From positions 1 to 40,842 of the forward strand of contig CALLVC010000406.1 in assembly GCA_938010785.1 (NCBI GenBank): 40,842 nucleotides of DNA, in the 5' to 3' direction. Made by a program: the position numbers and the translations under genes. This stretch comes from an uncultured Saprospiraceae bacterium. GTDB taxonomy: Bacteria; Bacteroidota; Bacteroidia; Chitinophagales; Saprospiraceae. The notes under the pieces are model-generated. The model saw only the letters and a list, made by a program, of their open reading frames with translations. It did no database searches and was not told where the DNA came from. Positions 26,667 through 36,083 of this stretch are shown in pieces. How positions within the stretch are numbered: position 1 is the first letter of the stretch; each line of letters starts with the position of its first letter.

Positions 26667-27593
26667 ATGGCGACCGAACTTAGTACGAAACATGTTTTAG
26701 GCATAAAATATCTAAAGGCTGAGGATATCCAATTGATATTTGAGACTGCAGATAACTTCAAAGAAGTAATCAATCGACCTATTAAAAAAGTCCCTTCTCT
26801 TCGAGATGTTACTATCGCCAATTTATTTTTTGAAAATTCCACTCGCACAAGAATATCCTTTGAATTAGCGGAAAAAAGATTGTCAGCTGATGTAGTTAAT
26901 TTCTCTGCCGCTTCTTCTTCTGTCAAAAAAGGAGAAACTTTATTGGATACCGTTAATAATATCCTCTCCATGAAGGTGGATATGGTGGTTATGAGACATC
27001 CAGCTCCGGGAGCACATTTTTTCTTGTCTCAACATATTGATGCCAATATTATTAATGCAGGAGATGGTACACACGAACATCCCACACAAGCTTTGTTGGA
27101 TGCTTTTTCTATGCGAGAAAAATTAGGAGATTTAAGGGGGAAGAACATTGCTATTTTTGGAGATATTTTACATTCGAGAGTTGCTTTAAGTAATATTTTT
27201 TGTCTACAAAAATTAGGAGCGAATGTTAGGGTTTGTGGGCCGCCTACTTTAATTCCTAAATACATCCAAAAATTAGGAGTATCTGTTTCTTATAATGTCA
27301 GAGAAACCCTTAAATGGTGTGATGTGGCCAATGTCCTGAGAATTCAATTAGAGCGTCAAGATATCAAATATATCCCCTCTATTCGGGAATATGCTCAATA
27401 CTTTGGTATTACTAAATCTATGCTAGATGATTTGGATAAAGAAATTGTCATAATGCATCCAGGCCCTATTAATAGAGGAGTAGAAATAACAAGCGAGGTG
27501 GCAGATTCTGAACATTCTGTAATTCTCGAACAAGTAGAAAATGGAGTGGCCGTTAGAATGGCCGTTTTATTTTTATTGGCATCCAAACGTTAA
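26667..27593 (+). CDS. pyrB: Aspartate carbamoyltransferase catalytic subunit
   Basis: The protein has 308 residues, the usual catalytic-chain length. It joins carbamoyl phosphate and aspartate in the second step of pyrimidine synthesis. The carbamoyl-phosphate motif is STRTR (58-62). KKGETLLDT (87-95), HEHPTQALLD (136-145), GDILHSRV (165-172) and HPGPINRG near the C-terminus are the other family landmarks. It forms a pair with pyrR upstream. No pyrI regulatory-chain gene is next to it, so the enzyme may be a trimer without the allosteric subunit, or pyrI lies elsewhere. Confidence 0.95.
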   Translation: MATELSTKHVLGIKYLKAEDIQLIFETADNFKEVINRPIKKVPSLRDVTIANLFFENSTRTRISFELAEKRLSADVVNFSAASSSVKKGETLLDTVNNILSMKVDMVVMRHPAPGAHFFLSQHIDANIINAGDGTHEHPTQALLDAFSMREKLGDLRGKNIAIFGDILHSRVALSNIFCLQKLGANVRVCGPPTLIPKYIQKLGVSVSYNVRETLKWCDVANVLRIQLERQDIKYIPSIREYAQYFGITKSMLDDLDKEIVIMHPGPINRGVEITSEVADSEHSVILEQVENGVAVRMAVLFLLASKR

Positions 27594-28022
27594 TTTTATA
27601 GAAATCTCTTGTTAATTTTGATTTTTTACATATCCTTTATATATTTACGCAACTTCACCTACCCGAAAAAGTTAGCTGACAGCCAAAAATAGTTAAAATC
27701 TCCCATTTTAGGCTAATCTCACATGATCATTCGTTGAATAACCAAGACTTAAGACACTCTATGAATTTTTAATATCCAATTTTATTTTATAAATTGGGGT
27801 AGGGTATTATTCTATAATTGTTTGTTTTTTTTCGATAAAATTTATATTTAACAAATAATATTAGGTATTGTCCGTCAAATACAGAAAAATGTACGTTTTT
27901 GATTATTTCCGTATTCGGATTAATTTTTTAATAATTGTTATGCTAAGGAGCTTCTAGCAAATTATACTTATTGTTAAATTAATTATCAAAAAGAAATAGT
28001 TGGAAAACTAAAATCTAATATT
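27594..28022. other. AT-rich gap between pyrB and the coiled-coil gene
   Basis: The gap is 429 bp. It holds a 7-bp-arm inverted repeat around 27776-27797 (CCAATTT with AAATTGG) but no clear T-tract terminator, no TAnnTTTG box and no open frame that looks coding. Confidence 0.4.
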
Positions 28023-31010
28023 ATGAAACGAATTAACTATTGTCATGCTTTACATGCTTTATTAGTCATAAGTTTTTTAATCTTTTCAAATTCCTTATTG
28101 GCTCAAGATTGTAGTAAATCTATCATAGATAATAAAACCATTGATGGAACGCAAGTTCTAAAAACGGAACAAGTAACGCTAGTTGTTCGAGGAACGTATA
28201 GTTATGGTATTGAATTAATGAATGATGAAAAGGGAATTACTGCTCGATTTTTCTCAAAAGGTGGTGTTACGTTTAATTTGAATGATGAGATTATCTTTAT
28301 GGACGCTAACAAAAATCGAAAGAGTTACCGTTTTATAGAATCGAATAATTCCACCAAGCAAGGAGATACGCCAATTTATGATAACTTATTGCAATTGGAT
28401 TTAGCTGCTATAAAATGGTTTGCTTCTTCTCGGACTCCTCTGTTTTATATCAAAAATAACATTAGTAACCAAATGCGGAAAATGACTATCAATGAGACGA
28501 GGCAGTCAGATTTGATGCGTGCTGCTATTTGTTTTTTGAAGAACCTAGATGAAAGTGGAATCAAAGACATGCCTTTGATTCCTGTAAATTTAGCAAATAA
28601 AAATCGCACAAATACTGGTTCTCCAATCAGCAAAACATCAGCAGGTGCAAGAAGAGTGGCAGATATTAGTGAATTAAATGATGCTGAATTAGCTGCTTTA
28701 AAGCAAGAATTGGCAGCCACTAAAATGAAATTAAAAGAAGAAATTGCGGCAGAAAAACAAAACGCAGAAGAGATAAAAAGAACTTTAAGAGAAGAGGTTG
28801 CAACTGCTAGACAACAAGCAGCAGATAAAAAAGCGGAATACGCAAAAGAAGTTTTAACCTCCAGAAAAAATAAAGAGATAGAGATTCAAAAATCACAAAA
28901 TGAAATTGCAGGGTCGGTAGGCGAGGCAAAAAAGCGCGCTTCTACCGAAATGGAGAAAATTAATGAAGACGTGGTAGCTGCAAAACAAAGGTCGACGGAG
29001 GAGATAAAAAGAATTAAATTAGAATCGGCGGAACAGGTAGCAGATGCCAGAGAAAAAGCCACGCTTGAAATCAAATCGATTACTGAGAAATTGGAACTCG
29101 CAAAGCTAGAATATTCAGATGAAGTAGCTTCTGCAAGAGAAAATTCTCAAAATGAGCTTGCGAAAATAAGGGAAGAGACTGCACAAACAGTAGCAGAAGC
29201 AAGAAAAAAAGCTAAAGAAGAACGAAATAGAACCACTGAAGAAGTGGTTACTACTAAAAAAACTGCCGCAGAACAGATACTTAAAATTCAAGAGGAAAAT
29301 GCTGAAAAAGTAGCTCAAATTCGAGAAAACGCTGTTTTAGAAAAAGAGAAATATGCTTTTGAGGTAGCAGAATCTAAGCGGAAGGCTGCGGAAGAAATTG
29401 CTTTAATTCAGCAATCTATGAGCTCTGAAATGGCTGACATAAAAGCAAACGTTGCCAAAGTGAAAGAATCTGGTGCTATTCAAGTTTCTGAAGCAAGAAA
29501 GAAAGCATCTGAAGAGATAAATAATATTAATGAGCAGGTAGCTACTGAAAAATCTAGAGCTAACTCAGAAATAGTCGATGCAGAAAAATCGGCATCTGCT
29601 GAAAAGGCAAGTCTCGCTCAAGCAGTTGCTGTGGCCAAGGAAAAATCATCTTCAAATATTGCGGAAATATCCAAGGAAGAGGCAGATATTATAGCTGCAT
29701 CGAGAGCTAAAGCCAAAGAAGAGAAAACCAAGATTTCTGAAGAGGTTGCTGTTGCTAGGACAAAAGCCAAAAAAGAGTTAGAGAAAATTGAACAGGAACT
29801 GCAAAAAGCTATTTCCGATATTAAAATTGTAGAGTCTACCGCAAAACAAGAAGTTGCTAATCAAGTGGCAGAAGCAAAGAAAAAAGCAGAAGAAGAAATG
29901 ATTCGATTACAAACCCAAAATGCTGAACAAATTAAAAAGGCAAATGAAAGTGTTAGCCTCGCTAAAAGCCAATATGCCACTGATATTCAAGTCTCTAAAA
30001 AGACTGCAGAAGAAAAAATTGTTCTAATTAAAGAAGAAGCTGCAAAGAAAATTGCCGCTGCTAAAGAAAAAGAAAAGGAAGTTAAAACCGTATCCGCGAA
30101 GGAAGTAATTGAAGCTAAGGAAAGAGCTTCCTCTGAACTTTCGGCTATCCAACAATCTACTGCTCAAGCTATTGCAGACATAAAAGAAAAAGAAGTGAAG
30201 GCTAACCAATCTTCAGCGCAATCAATTGCAGAGGCGAAACGAAATGCAGCAGAAATGATTGCCAATACCCAAAAGACAGAGGCGCAAAAAGTAGCAGCGG
30301 CTAAAGAGAAAGCGGCTAAAGAAAAGCAAACAATTGCTAATGATTTGGCCGCAGCTAAAGAACGAGCATCTGAAGAATTAACAACTATAAAAAACCAAGT
30401 AGCCAACGAGATTAAAGAAACTAAATTGAAAGCATCAAAAGAGCGGGAAGCAAGTTCCTTAGCGGTATTAGAAGCTAGAAAACAAGCTGCTGAAAAAATT
30501 GCCAATACTCAGGAAGAATTAGCAACTGAGGTTGCTTCCATAAAGGCTCAAGGGGCTGATGCAATAGCTCAACTAAAAAAAGAAAATGAGGCTAAAAAAG
30601 AAGCTTTAAAAGAGGAGATTGCCCAAGCAGAAACCGCTTCTAGAGCTGAGTTAACAGAAATCCGTCAAGATACTGATGCCAAGAAAAAGGTATATCAAAA
30701 AGATGCGGAATCCGCCAGAAAGAAATCCTTTGATGAAATAGCTAAAGTCGAAAAAGTAACTTCAAAAGAAATTTATGAAGCAAAACAACAAGCTCGTAAA
30801 CAAATTACTAAAGTTAAGGAAGATACAGCTGGTCAGATAGCCGAAGAGGTGAAGGCAATAGATGAATATAAGACCAAAACAAAAGCAGCAGAACAAATAT
30901 TTAAAGATGGTAAAAGCAAACTTGATACTATCAATAAAGAAATTGCAGCGGCAGAAAGAAAGTTATTGGAATTGCAAAGACAAGTAGCGGAAAAGTCCAA
31001 AAATAATTAA
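28023..31010 (+). CDS. Secreted giant coiled-coil protein with 40-residue repeats
   Basis: The protein has 995 residues. The signal peptide (KRINYCHALHALLVISFLIF, ending SLLAQ) is followed by a small N-terminal domain (about 30-185) that I do not recognise. From about 214 to 985 it is one long helical coiled coil rich in A, E, K and I. The phase is remarkably regular. Units starting with [VI]AxAK alternate in length 22 and 18 residues, giving 40-residue repeats: two at 277-356, three at 368-487 and eight without indel at 535-854. Spacers of 11 and 47 residues separate these blocks. 40 residues per 11 turns is 3.64 per turn, closer to a straight helix than a heptad coil. It is probably a periplasmic or surface rod or spacer. 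No partner gene is evident. Confidence 0.8.
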   Translation: MKRINYCHALHALLVISFLIFSNSLLAQDCSKSIIDNKTIDGTQVLKTEQVTLVVRGTYSYGIELMNDEKGITARFFSKGGVTFNLNDEIIFMDANKNRKSYRFIESNNSTKQGDTPIYDNLLQLDLAAIKWFASSRTPLFYIKNNISNQMRKMTINETRQSDLMRAAICFLKNLDESGIKDMPLIPVNLANKNRTNTGSPISKTSAGARRVADISELNDAELAALKQELAATKMKLKEEIAAEKQNAEEIKRTLREEVATARQQAADKKAEYAKEVLTSRKNKEIEIQKSQNEIAGSVGEAKKRASTEMEKINEDVVAAKQRSTEEIKRIKLESAEQVADAREKATLEIKSITEKLELAKLEYSDEVASARENSQNELAKIREETAQTVAEARKKAKEERNRTTEEVVTTKKTAAEQILKIQEENAEKVAQIRENAVLEKEKYAFEVAESKRKAAEEIALIQQSMSSEMADIKANVAKVKESGAIQVSEARKKASEEINNINEQVATEKSRANSEIVDAEKSASAEKASLAQAVAVAKEKSSSNIAEISKEEADIIAASRAKAKEEKTKISEEVAVARTKAKKELEKIEQELQKAISDIKIVESTAKQEVANQVAEAKKKAEEEMIRLQTQNAEQIKKANESVSLAKSQYATDIQVSKKTAEEKIVLIKEEAAKKIAAAKEKEKEVKTVSAKEVIEAKERASSELSAIQQSTAQAIADIKEKEVKANQSSAQSIAEAKRNAAEMIANTQKTEAQKVAAAKEKAAKEKQTIANDLAAAKERASEELTTIKNQVANEIKETKLKASKEREASSLAVLEARKQAAEKIANTQEELATEVASIKAQGADAIAQLKKENEAKKEALKEEIAQAETASRAELTEIRQDTDAKKKVYQKDAESARKKSFDEIAKVEKVTSKEIYEAKQQARKQITKVKEDTAGQIAEEVKAIDEYKTKTKAAEQIFKDGKSKLDTINKEIAAAERKLLELQRQVAEKSKNN

Positions 31011-31029
31011 TAAGTTTTTTAAAACGATT

Positions 31030-31125
31030 AAGGTTATTTTGGGTAACCAGCGTATTTAGTACCTATTGATTTTAAACGAAAAAATCCTATTAATGTACTT
31101 TTTACCAATTACCCAAAATAACCTT
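31030..31125. repeat. Perfect 17-bp inverted repeat across 62 nt, between convergent genes
   Basis: The left arm 31030-31046 (AAGGTTATTTTGGGTAA) is the exact reverse complement of 31109-31125. The 62-nt middle can fold further (GATTTT/AAAATC and AGTAC/GTACT). It fills the gap between the stops of the coiled-coil gene and the GH31 gene and may end transcription from both sides, or be a small mobile-element remnant. Confidence 0.7.
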
Positions 31126-31160
31126 CGATGACCTAAAATAATAACGGCTTATATTTTTAA

Positions 31161-33734
31161 TTATAATTCAATTTCTAAATCAGAGAAATTAGGCTTAATC
31201 GCTAATTTTATAATGGATTTATCCTCCTTAAAAGATACAGATTTACCATCTAATTTACAGGACTTAACCTTATTGGAAAGTCCATATATTTCTATTTTTA
31301 CCGTTGAATAATCTGAGACCCGATTACCTGCTACTGTTTGATTTATCTTGAATTTAGTCTTACTCAAGGCTGTAGAAAATTGTCTTAAAGAATAATCTCC
31401 ATTTTCATAAGCATATCCTTCCCCTGCGTCTTCGTACAATACATTGTCATTATTGGAACCCACATAAACCTTAAGGGTTAATTCTGTTACCTTCTTTTCA
31501 TTTGTATATTGCATAATAGGGTAGTGAGGTATAATTGCCCCACTTCTTATGAACATTGGAAAGGTATCTAATTGAACTTTAGTTTTAATGTTTTGACCTC
31601 CTTTATATTTCTCTCCTGTCCAGTAATCGAACCAAATGCCCTTAGGCAGGTAAACCGAAACCTTTTTAACTTTTGGCGCGGTAACCGGAGCTACCAATAT
31701 ATTTTCACCAAATATAAACTCGACCTCTTTATCTAAAGTATTTTTATCATTTTGGTCAAAAAAGGAAAGTGATTTTATAAGAGGTGTGCCCTTTTGCACA
31801 TTCTGCCAAAAAGCGGTGTAGAGATAGGGTAGCAATTGATACCTTAGTTCTATAGCTTTTTTTGCTTGTGGGGTAAAAGCTTTGCCAAATGCCCAAGGTT
31901 CTTGGTCCAAACGGTCTTTCATATCTCTTTCCTTTACCTTGGCTGCATCAGCCTCTGCAGAACCATCATCATTGTTTCCCATGGAATGAACTCGATAGAA
32001 AGGATGGAAAATTCCTAACTGTAACCACCTAACCATCAATTCTCCATCAGGATATTGGAAGAAGCCACCAATGTCTGTTCCAACAAAAGAAAACCCACTT
32101 AGACTTAACCTTTGACATTGTCGGTTACCCAATTGCAAATGCTCCCAAGTTGCGATATTATCCCCTGTCCACACTGCAGCAAAGCGCTGCCCTCCTGAAT
32201 AGGTTGCTCTTGTAACTAAGAACGGTCGTTTTTTCTGGTTTAATTTTTTTAACCCAGCAGTCGTAGCTCTAGACATCTGTAGTCCATATATATTATGAGC
32301 TTTAGCATGATTGGTCATTTGACCTTCATAGTGATGTAACACTTCATCTGGAAAAGTACAATGATGCACTTTAAAGAGTGCAGGCTCATTCATATCATTC
32401 CAAAAGCCACTTACACCATTTTCATTGTAAAGCTCTTCATATAATTGCCCCCACCAATCTCTTACTTCTGGGTTGGTGAAATCAGGAAAACCACAGTTTG
32501 GTGGCCAAACTGGTCCTAACATCAATTCGCCATCCGTTCTTTTACAGAAATAATCATTTTCTAGTCCTTGCTTATAAACATGGTATGCTTCATCTTCCCT
32601 AATACCTGGGTCAATCATTACTACTGTTTGGAAGCCATCTTTTTTCAAATCTTTAATCATTTTACTTGGTTTAGGAAAATAATCCTTATTCCATGTAAAA
32701 CATCGATAACCGTCCATGTAGTCTATATCTAAATAAATAGCATCACATGGAATTTGTCTATCTCTAAATTCCTGTGCAACTTCTCTAACTCGACTGTCAG
32801 GATAGTAACTCCATCTACATTGGTGGAAACCTAAAGACCAAATTGGAGGTAATTCTGGCCGTCCTGTAAGCTGAGCATATTGTTCTGCGACACTCAATAA
32901 TTCTGGACCAAAAAAGAAATAATAATCCACTTCACCACCTTCTGCTCCAAAGGACATTTTTCCAGTTTCTTGCTCGTCGAAATCAAAATGGGAACGAAAA
33001 GTATTGTCAAAGAAAATACCATATCCCAACCCTTTATTTAAACCAAAATAAAAAGGAATTGACCGATAAAGGGGATCCGTATCTTTACTATATCCAAAGG
33101 AATCTGTACACCAATTTTGAAGTTTTTTCCCTCTCAAGTTAAGTTGACAAGATTTATCTCCTAATCCGAAAAAACACTCTCCCTTAGGTGCCTTTTTGAT
33201 GATTTTCACCTCGGTTACCCCATTTAAGATGGTGCTTCGGTTGTAATAACCTCCATCATCCTCATTAATTACATTCCCTTTTAAATCTTTGATGGCAATG
33301 GCTAAATCCTTTTTAGCTATTTCACAAATTAATTGATTGGTTTGGACAAGATATTTAGACTTCTTTTCCTCAAATATATATGGGGTTTCTTCAGTTTTAA
33401 AATTTGGGTCAATAGCATAGGAAAAGTCTTTCCCAAATTTCCCAGTTCTAGCATATTTAAATCTTAGAACAGTATTGGAGATTAGGTGGATAGTTAAGGC
33501 TACCTTATTTTTACACAAAAAGGTTAGACTACTGTCTGACTGAATGACTTGCTTAACTACTTCAGGCTGTATTTCTTGATGAACATCAGGGTAGCGATTA
33601 GTACCAACAGTATCTGCCAAAGGAACAGATAAAATAGGTGTTTCTTTTACTTCCTCAACTTGTTGATCTATTTGCTTTTGCAGTTTTTTTAACTGCTTAG
33701 ATAACCATGATTTAGACTTTTCTTTCTTTGCCAT
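31161..33734 (-). CDS. GH31 family alpha-glucosidase-like hydrolase
   Basis: The protein has 857 residues. The GH31 catalytic barrel lies at about 295-660: YLDIDYMDGYRCFTWN (334-349), nucleophile D447 in GFWNDMNEP and acid/base D525 in VWTGDNIATW, then GTDIGGF. An N-terminal beta-sandwich (about 65-290) and C-terminal beta domains (about 690-857) complete the family layout. The first 30 residues are a lysine-rich amphipathic helix, not a signal peptide, so the enzyme is probably cytoplasmic. Alpha-glucosidase action on maltooligosaccharides or glycogen-derived sugars is likely; alpha-xylosidase and other GH31 activities are possible. It is transcribed alone, divergent from the WS/DGAT gene. 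Confidence 0.92.
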   Translation of the reverse strand: MAKKEKSKSWLSKQLKKLQKQIDQQVEEVKETPILSVPLADTVGTNRYPDVHQEIQPEVVKQVIQSDSSLTFLCKNKVALTIHLISNTVLRFKYARTGKFGKDFSYAIDPNFKTEETPYIFEEKKSKYLVQTNQLICEIAKKDLAIAIKDLKGNVINEDDGGYYNRSTILNGVTEVKIIKKAPKGECFFGLGDKSCQLNLRGKKLQNWCTDSFGYSKDTDPLYRSIPFYFGLNKGLGYGIFFDNTFRSHFDFDEQETGKMSFGAEGGEVDYYFFFGPELLSVAEQYAQLTGRPELPPIWSLGFHQCRWSYYPDSRVREVAQEFRDRQIPCDAIYLDIDYMDGYRCFTWNKDYFPKPSKMIKDLKKDGFQTVVMIDPGIREDEAYHVYKQGLENDYFCKRTDGELMLGPVWPPNCGFPDFTNPEVRDWWGQLYEELYNENGVSGFWNDMNEPALFKVHHCTFPDEVLHHYEGQMTNHAKAHNIYGLQMSRATTAGLKKLNQKKRPFLVTRATYSGGQRFAAVWTGDNIATWEHLQLGNRQCQRLSLSGFSFVGTDIGGFFQYPDGELMVRWLQLGIFHPFYRVHSMGNNDDGSAEADAAKVKERDMKDRLDQEPWAFGKAFTPQAKKAIELRYQLLPYLYTAFWQNVQKGTPLIKSLSFFDQNDKNTLDKEVEFIFGENILVAPVTAPKVKKVSVYLPKGIWFDYWTGEKYKGGQNIKTKVQLDTFPMFIRSGAIIPHYPIMQYTNEKKVTELTLKVYVGSNNDNVLYEDAGEGYAYENGDYSLRQFSTALSKTKFKINQTVAGNRVSDYSTVKIEIYGLSNKVKSCKLDGKSVSFKEDKSIIKLAIKPNFSDLEIEL

Positions 33735-34069
33735 GATGATGTATTTCTCTTAATTAAGTGGTGATAATGCTTAAGTACTGTTTTAATAGTATTTAAGTTG
33801 CAATTAGAAAGTGAATGTTGTATGAAACGGAAATGTTGATAGGTTAGCTAAACTTACATAGCATTGTATAAAATCGCAAAGATAGGTGGATTGGGATAAA
33901 AAAGATGTTGATAGAAAAAATAAATCGGAAAAATTGACTTTTGAGGCAACCAATTGAGTTTATTAACGATGAAAATAAAGAACATTAAAAAAAGAGGTAA
34001 ATTATTTTTAATTTAGACTTCTATTTAAAATAGATAGACCCGATTATCCACTCACGTAAAAACCTACTA
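33735..34069. other. Divergent intergenic region of GH31 and WS/DGAT genes
   Basis: On the minus strand TATCTTTG (33884-33877) is an exact TAnnTTTG box for the GH31 gene, giving a leader of about 135 nt. The leader contains a hairpin (CTTAAGTACT with AGTATTTAAG, around 33770-33797, one mismatch) that could be an operator or RNA element. No clear box is seen for the WS/DGAT gene; the remainder is AT-rich without recognisable features. Confidence 0.45.
33877..33884 (-). promoter_or_regulatory. Putative -7 promoter box (TATCTTTG) of the GH31 gene
   Basis: The minus strand reads TATCTTTGC, an exact TAnnTTTG match, 143 bp before the start codon. No TTG is seen at the expected -33 distance. Confidence 0.5.
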
Positions 34070-35905
34070 GTGGCAGAATTTAACTTATCGCAACTAAATA
34101 ATACTGATTTAGAACCAATTTCTGGAATGGATGCTACCTTTCTGTACATGGAACGGCATAACAGCCCTATGCACATAGGAAGTGTGATTATTATTGAAGG
34201 TTCTTTAGATTTTGATACCTTTAAAAAAACTATTCAATCTAGATTACATCAAATGCCGAAATTGCGGAAAAAACTGGTGTACGTTCCTTTGAGTGTAGAT
34301 TACCCTTATTGGGCAGACGACCCAGATTTTGATGTAGATATGCACTTAAAGCATATTGCATTACCTAAACCTGGAGGTTGGAAAGAATTGAGAAGAGTGG
34401 CTGCTGATGTTTTTAGTGAACCATTGAATCAGAATCGACCATTGTGGTCTTTTACCTTTATAGAAGGTCTAGATACAGTTTCTCAAGTACCCAAAGGGTC
34501 TGTAGCGCTTGTGACAAAAACGCATCATGTGATGATTGACGGAGCGGCTGGAGCAGGTTTGATGAGCATTATTTTTGATATGATGCCTAATTCGAAACCT
34601 ATTCCAGAACCTCGGCCCTATAAGCCAAAACCATTGCCCAATGAATTATCTTTGATCGCCACTAGTGCAATGAGTTTTGCAAAAAATCCATTCAAATTCC
34701 CAAAGTTGATTAAGGATACTTTATCTGCTACGGTTAAGGCTGGATTTTTGTCTAGAGCAAGTAATGTGGAATTACCAACAGCTCCTTTTTCAGCGCCTCA
34801 CACCCAATTAAATGGGATTGTTTCTCCACGAAAAAAATGGAATAGTGCAATACTTTCGCTAGCTAGAGTGAAAAAACTCTATAAGATAATGGGGACCACC
34901 CTCAATGATATTATGCTGGCAATTTGTGCCGGAGCATTAAGAAAATATCTATTAGAAAAAGGACAGTTACCAACTAAGCCTTTAGTTGCCATGGTTCCTA
35001 TTTCTACCAGAACAACAGCTGAAGCCAATACGCAAGGCAATCAAATTTCCAATATGTTGGTGCAATTGGCAACTAATATTGTAGACCCTATTGAAAGATT
35101 AGAAGAGATTCACGAAAATACGGTTAAGGGTAAAACTTATCAAAAGGCAATCGGGGCAAAAACTTTAGCTTCTTTAGCTGAGGCTGTTCCTTATGGGGTG
35201 GCTAATCAAGCAGCTAGATTGTATTCTAGATTCCAGATGGCAGAAATGCATAAGCCCGTTTTCAATGTGACGATTACCAATGTTCCTGGCCCACAATTCC
35301 CACTTTATTTTAGGGAACATAAGGTGCATTCGATTATGGGAATGGCGCCAATATTAGATGGAATGGGACTTATTATTACTATTTTAAGTTACAATGGTTC
35401 CATAACAGTTAGCCCGACCTCTGACGCCAAATCGATGCCAGAACAAGGGACCTTCTCACGATATATTCTAGAATCTGCTAATGAACTGGAAGCAGCCATT
35501 TTGGCTTATGAAAAAAGTGGAAAGGTAAAAAAGAAAACAAAATCTCCAGCAAAAGTAACAGCCAAATCAGATGCCCTTTTTGTACACATTAAAAAATATT
35601 TAAAAGAAAATCCAAAAGCAGTAAGGCCAAATAGTGGTGTTTTTCAATTTGAAATTACTGGACACGACAAACCTGTATTATGGAAAGTAGATTTTGATAA
35701 ATCACCAGCAGTTATTCGTAAAGTCAAAGCTGCAAATGCAGATGCAACTTTTACCATTAAAGATGACCACTTATTAAAAATTGGTCAAGGAAAATTAAAT
35801 ATTCAGACTGCTTTTATTCAAGGAAGATTGAAGATAAAAGGCGATACTGGAAAGGCGATGAAATTGGGTGGAGTTTTGATGAAGTTGCCAAATATGGATA
35901 GCTAG
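34070..35905 (+). CDS. Wax ester synthase / diacylglycerol acyltransferase with C-terminal SCP2 domain
   Basis: This is a 611-residue protein with a GTG start; no upstream ATG is in frame, and the next Met (residue 20) would cut the N-terminus seen in this family. Residues 15-480 are a WS/DGAT acyltransferase: ISGMDATFLYMERHNSPMHIG at the start, the catalytic HHVMIDG (H152-H153-x3-D157-G158) and NVTITNVPGPQFPLYF near the end. It transfers acyl groups from acyl-CoA to diacylglycerol or fatty alcohol. Residues about 500-608 are an SCP2-type lipid-carrier domain (FQFEITGHDKPVLWKVDF, then ADATFTIKDDHLLKIGQGK), which could present substrate to the enzyme. It is convergent with gpsA and the acyltransferase fusion, which make its precursor. 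Confidence 0.88.
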   Translation: MAEFNLSQLNNTDLEPISGMDATFLYMERHNSPMHIGSVIIIEGSLDFDTFKKTIQSRLHQMPKLRKKLVYVPLSVDYPYWADDPDFDVDMHLKHIALPKPGGWKELRRVAADVFSEPLNQNRPLWSFTFIEGLDTVSQVPKGSVALVTKTHHVMIDGAAGAGLMSIIFDMMPNSKPIPEPRPYKPKPLPNELSLIATSAMSFAKNPFKFPKLIKDTLSATVKAGFLSRASNVELPTAPFSAPHTQLNGIVSPRKKWNSAILSLARVKKLYKIMGTTLNDIMLAICAGALRKYLLEKGQLPTKPLVAMVPISTRTTAEANTQGNQISNMLVQLATNIVDPIERLEEIHENTVKGKTYQKAIGAKTLASLAEAVPYGVANQAARLYSRFQMAEMHKPVFNVTITNVPGPQFPLYFREHKVHSIMGMAPILDGMGLIITILSYNGSITVSPTSDAKSMPEQGTFSRYILESANELEAAILAYEKSGKVKKKTKSPAKVTAKSDALFVHIKKYLKENPKAVRPNSGVFQFEITGHDKPVLWKVDFDKSPAVIRKVKAANADATFTIKDDHLLKIGQGKLNIQTAFIQGRLKIKGDTGKAMKLGGVLMKLPNMDS

Positions 35906-35960
35906 AGTTTAAGAGTAAAGGAATAGCTTTCTCCAAAAGATATGGCTAACGTTTTACCGA

Positions 35961-35995
35961 AAATCAGAAATCAGAAATCATACATCATAAATCTG
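35961..35995 (+). repeat. Heptamer array (AAATCAT type) after the WS/DGAT gene
   Basis: Five consecutive 7-nt units: AAATCAG, AAATCAG, AAATCAT, ACATCAT, AAATCTG. They start 55 bp after the stop codon. Confidence 0.65.
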
Positions 35996-36064
35996 TCGTG
36001 TAAAAATTAGATAGGTCTACTTGTTCCACATAAACGGATATATGATGTACGAATTCTGATGCCT

Positions 36065-36083
36065 ACCTGCCGGACAGACAGGT
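36065..36083. repeat. ACCTGCC-type imperfect palindrome
   Basis: ACCTGCCGGACAGACAGGT is an imperfect palindrome, GC-rich against its surroundings, and related to the segment at 7635-7648. It may be a dispersed repeat. Confidence 0.4.

Noticed and set aside
28445-30505. Several minus-strand open frames inside the coiled-coil gene
   Set aside because: They are shadows of the E/A/K-rich repeat coding; translations are low-complexity S/F/C-rich.
31030-31125. CRISPR-like or integron attC-like site
   Set aside because: There is only one pair of arms, no spacer series, no integrase gene and no attC core motif.
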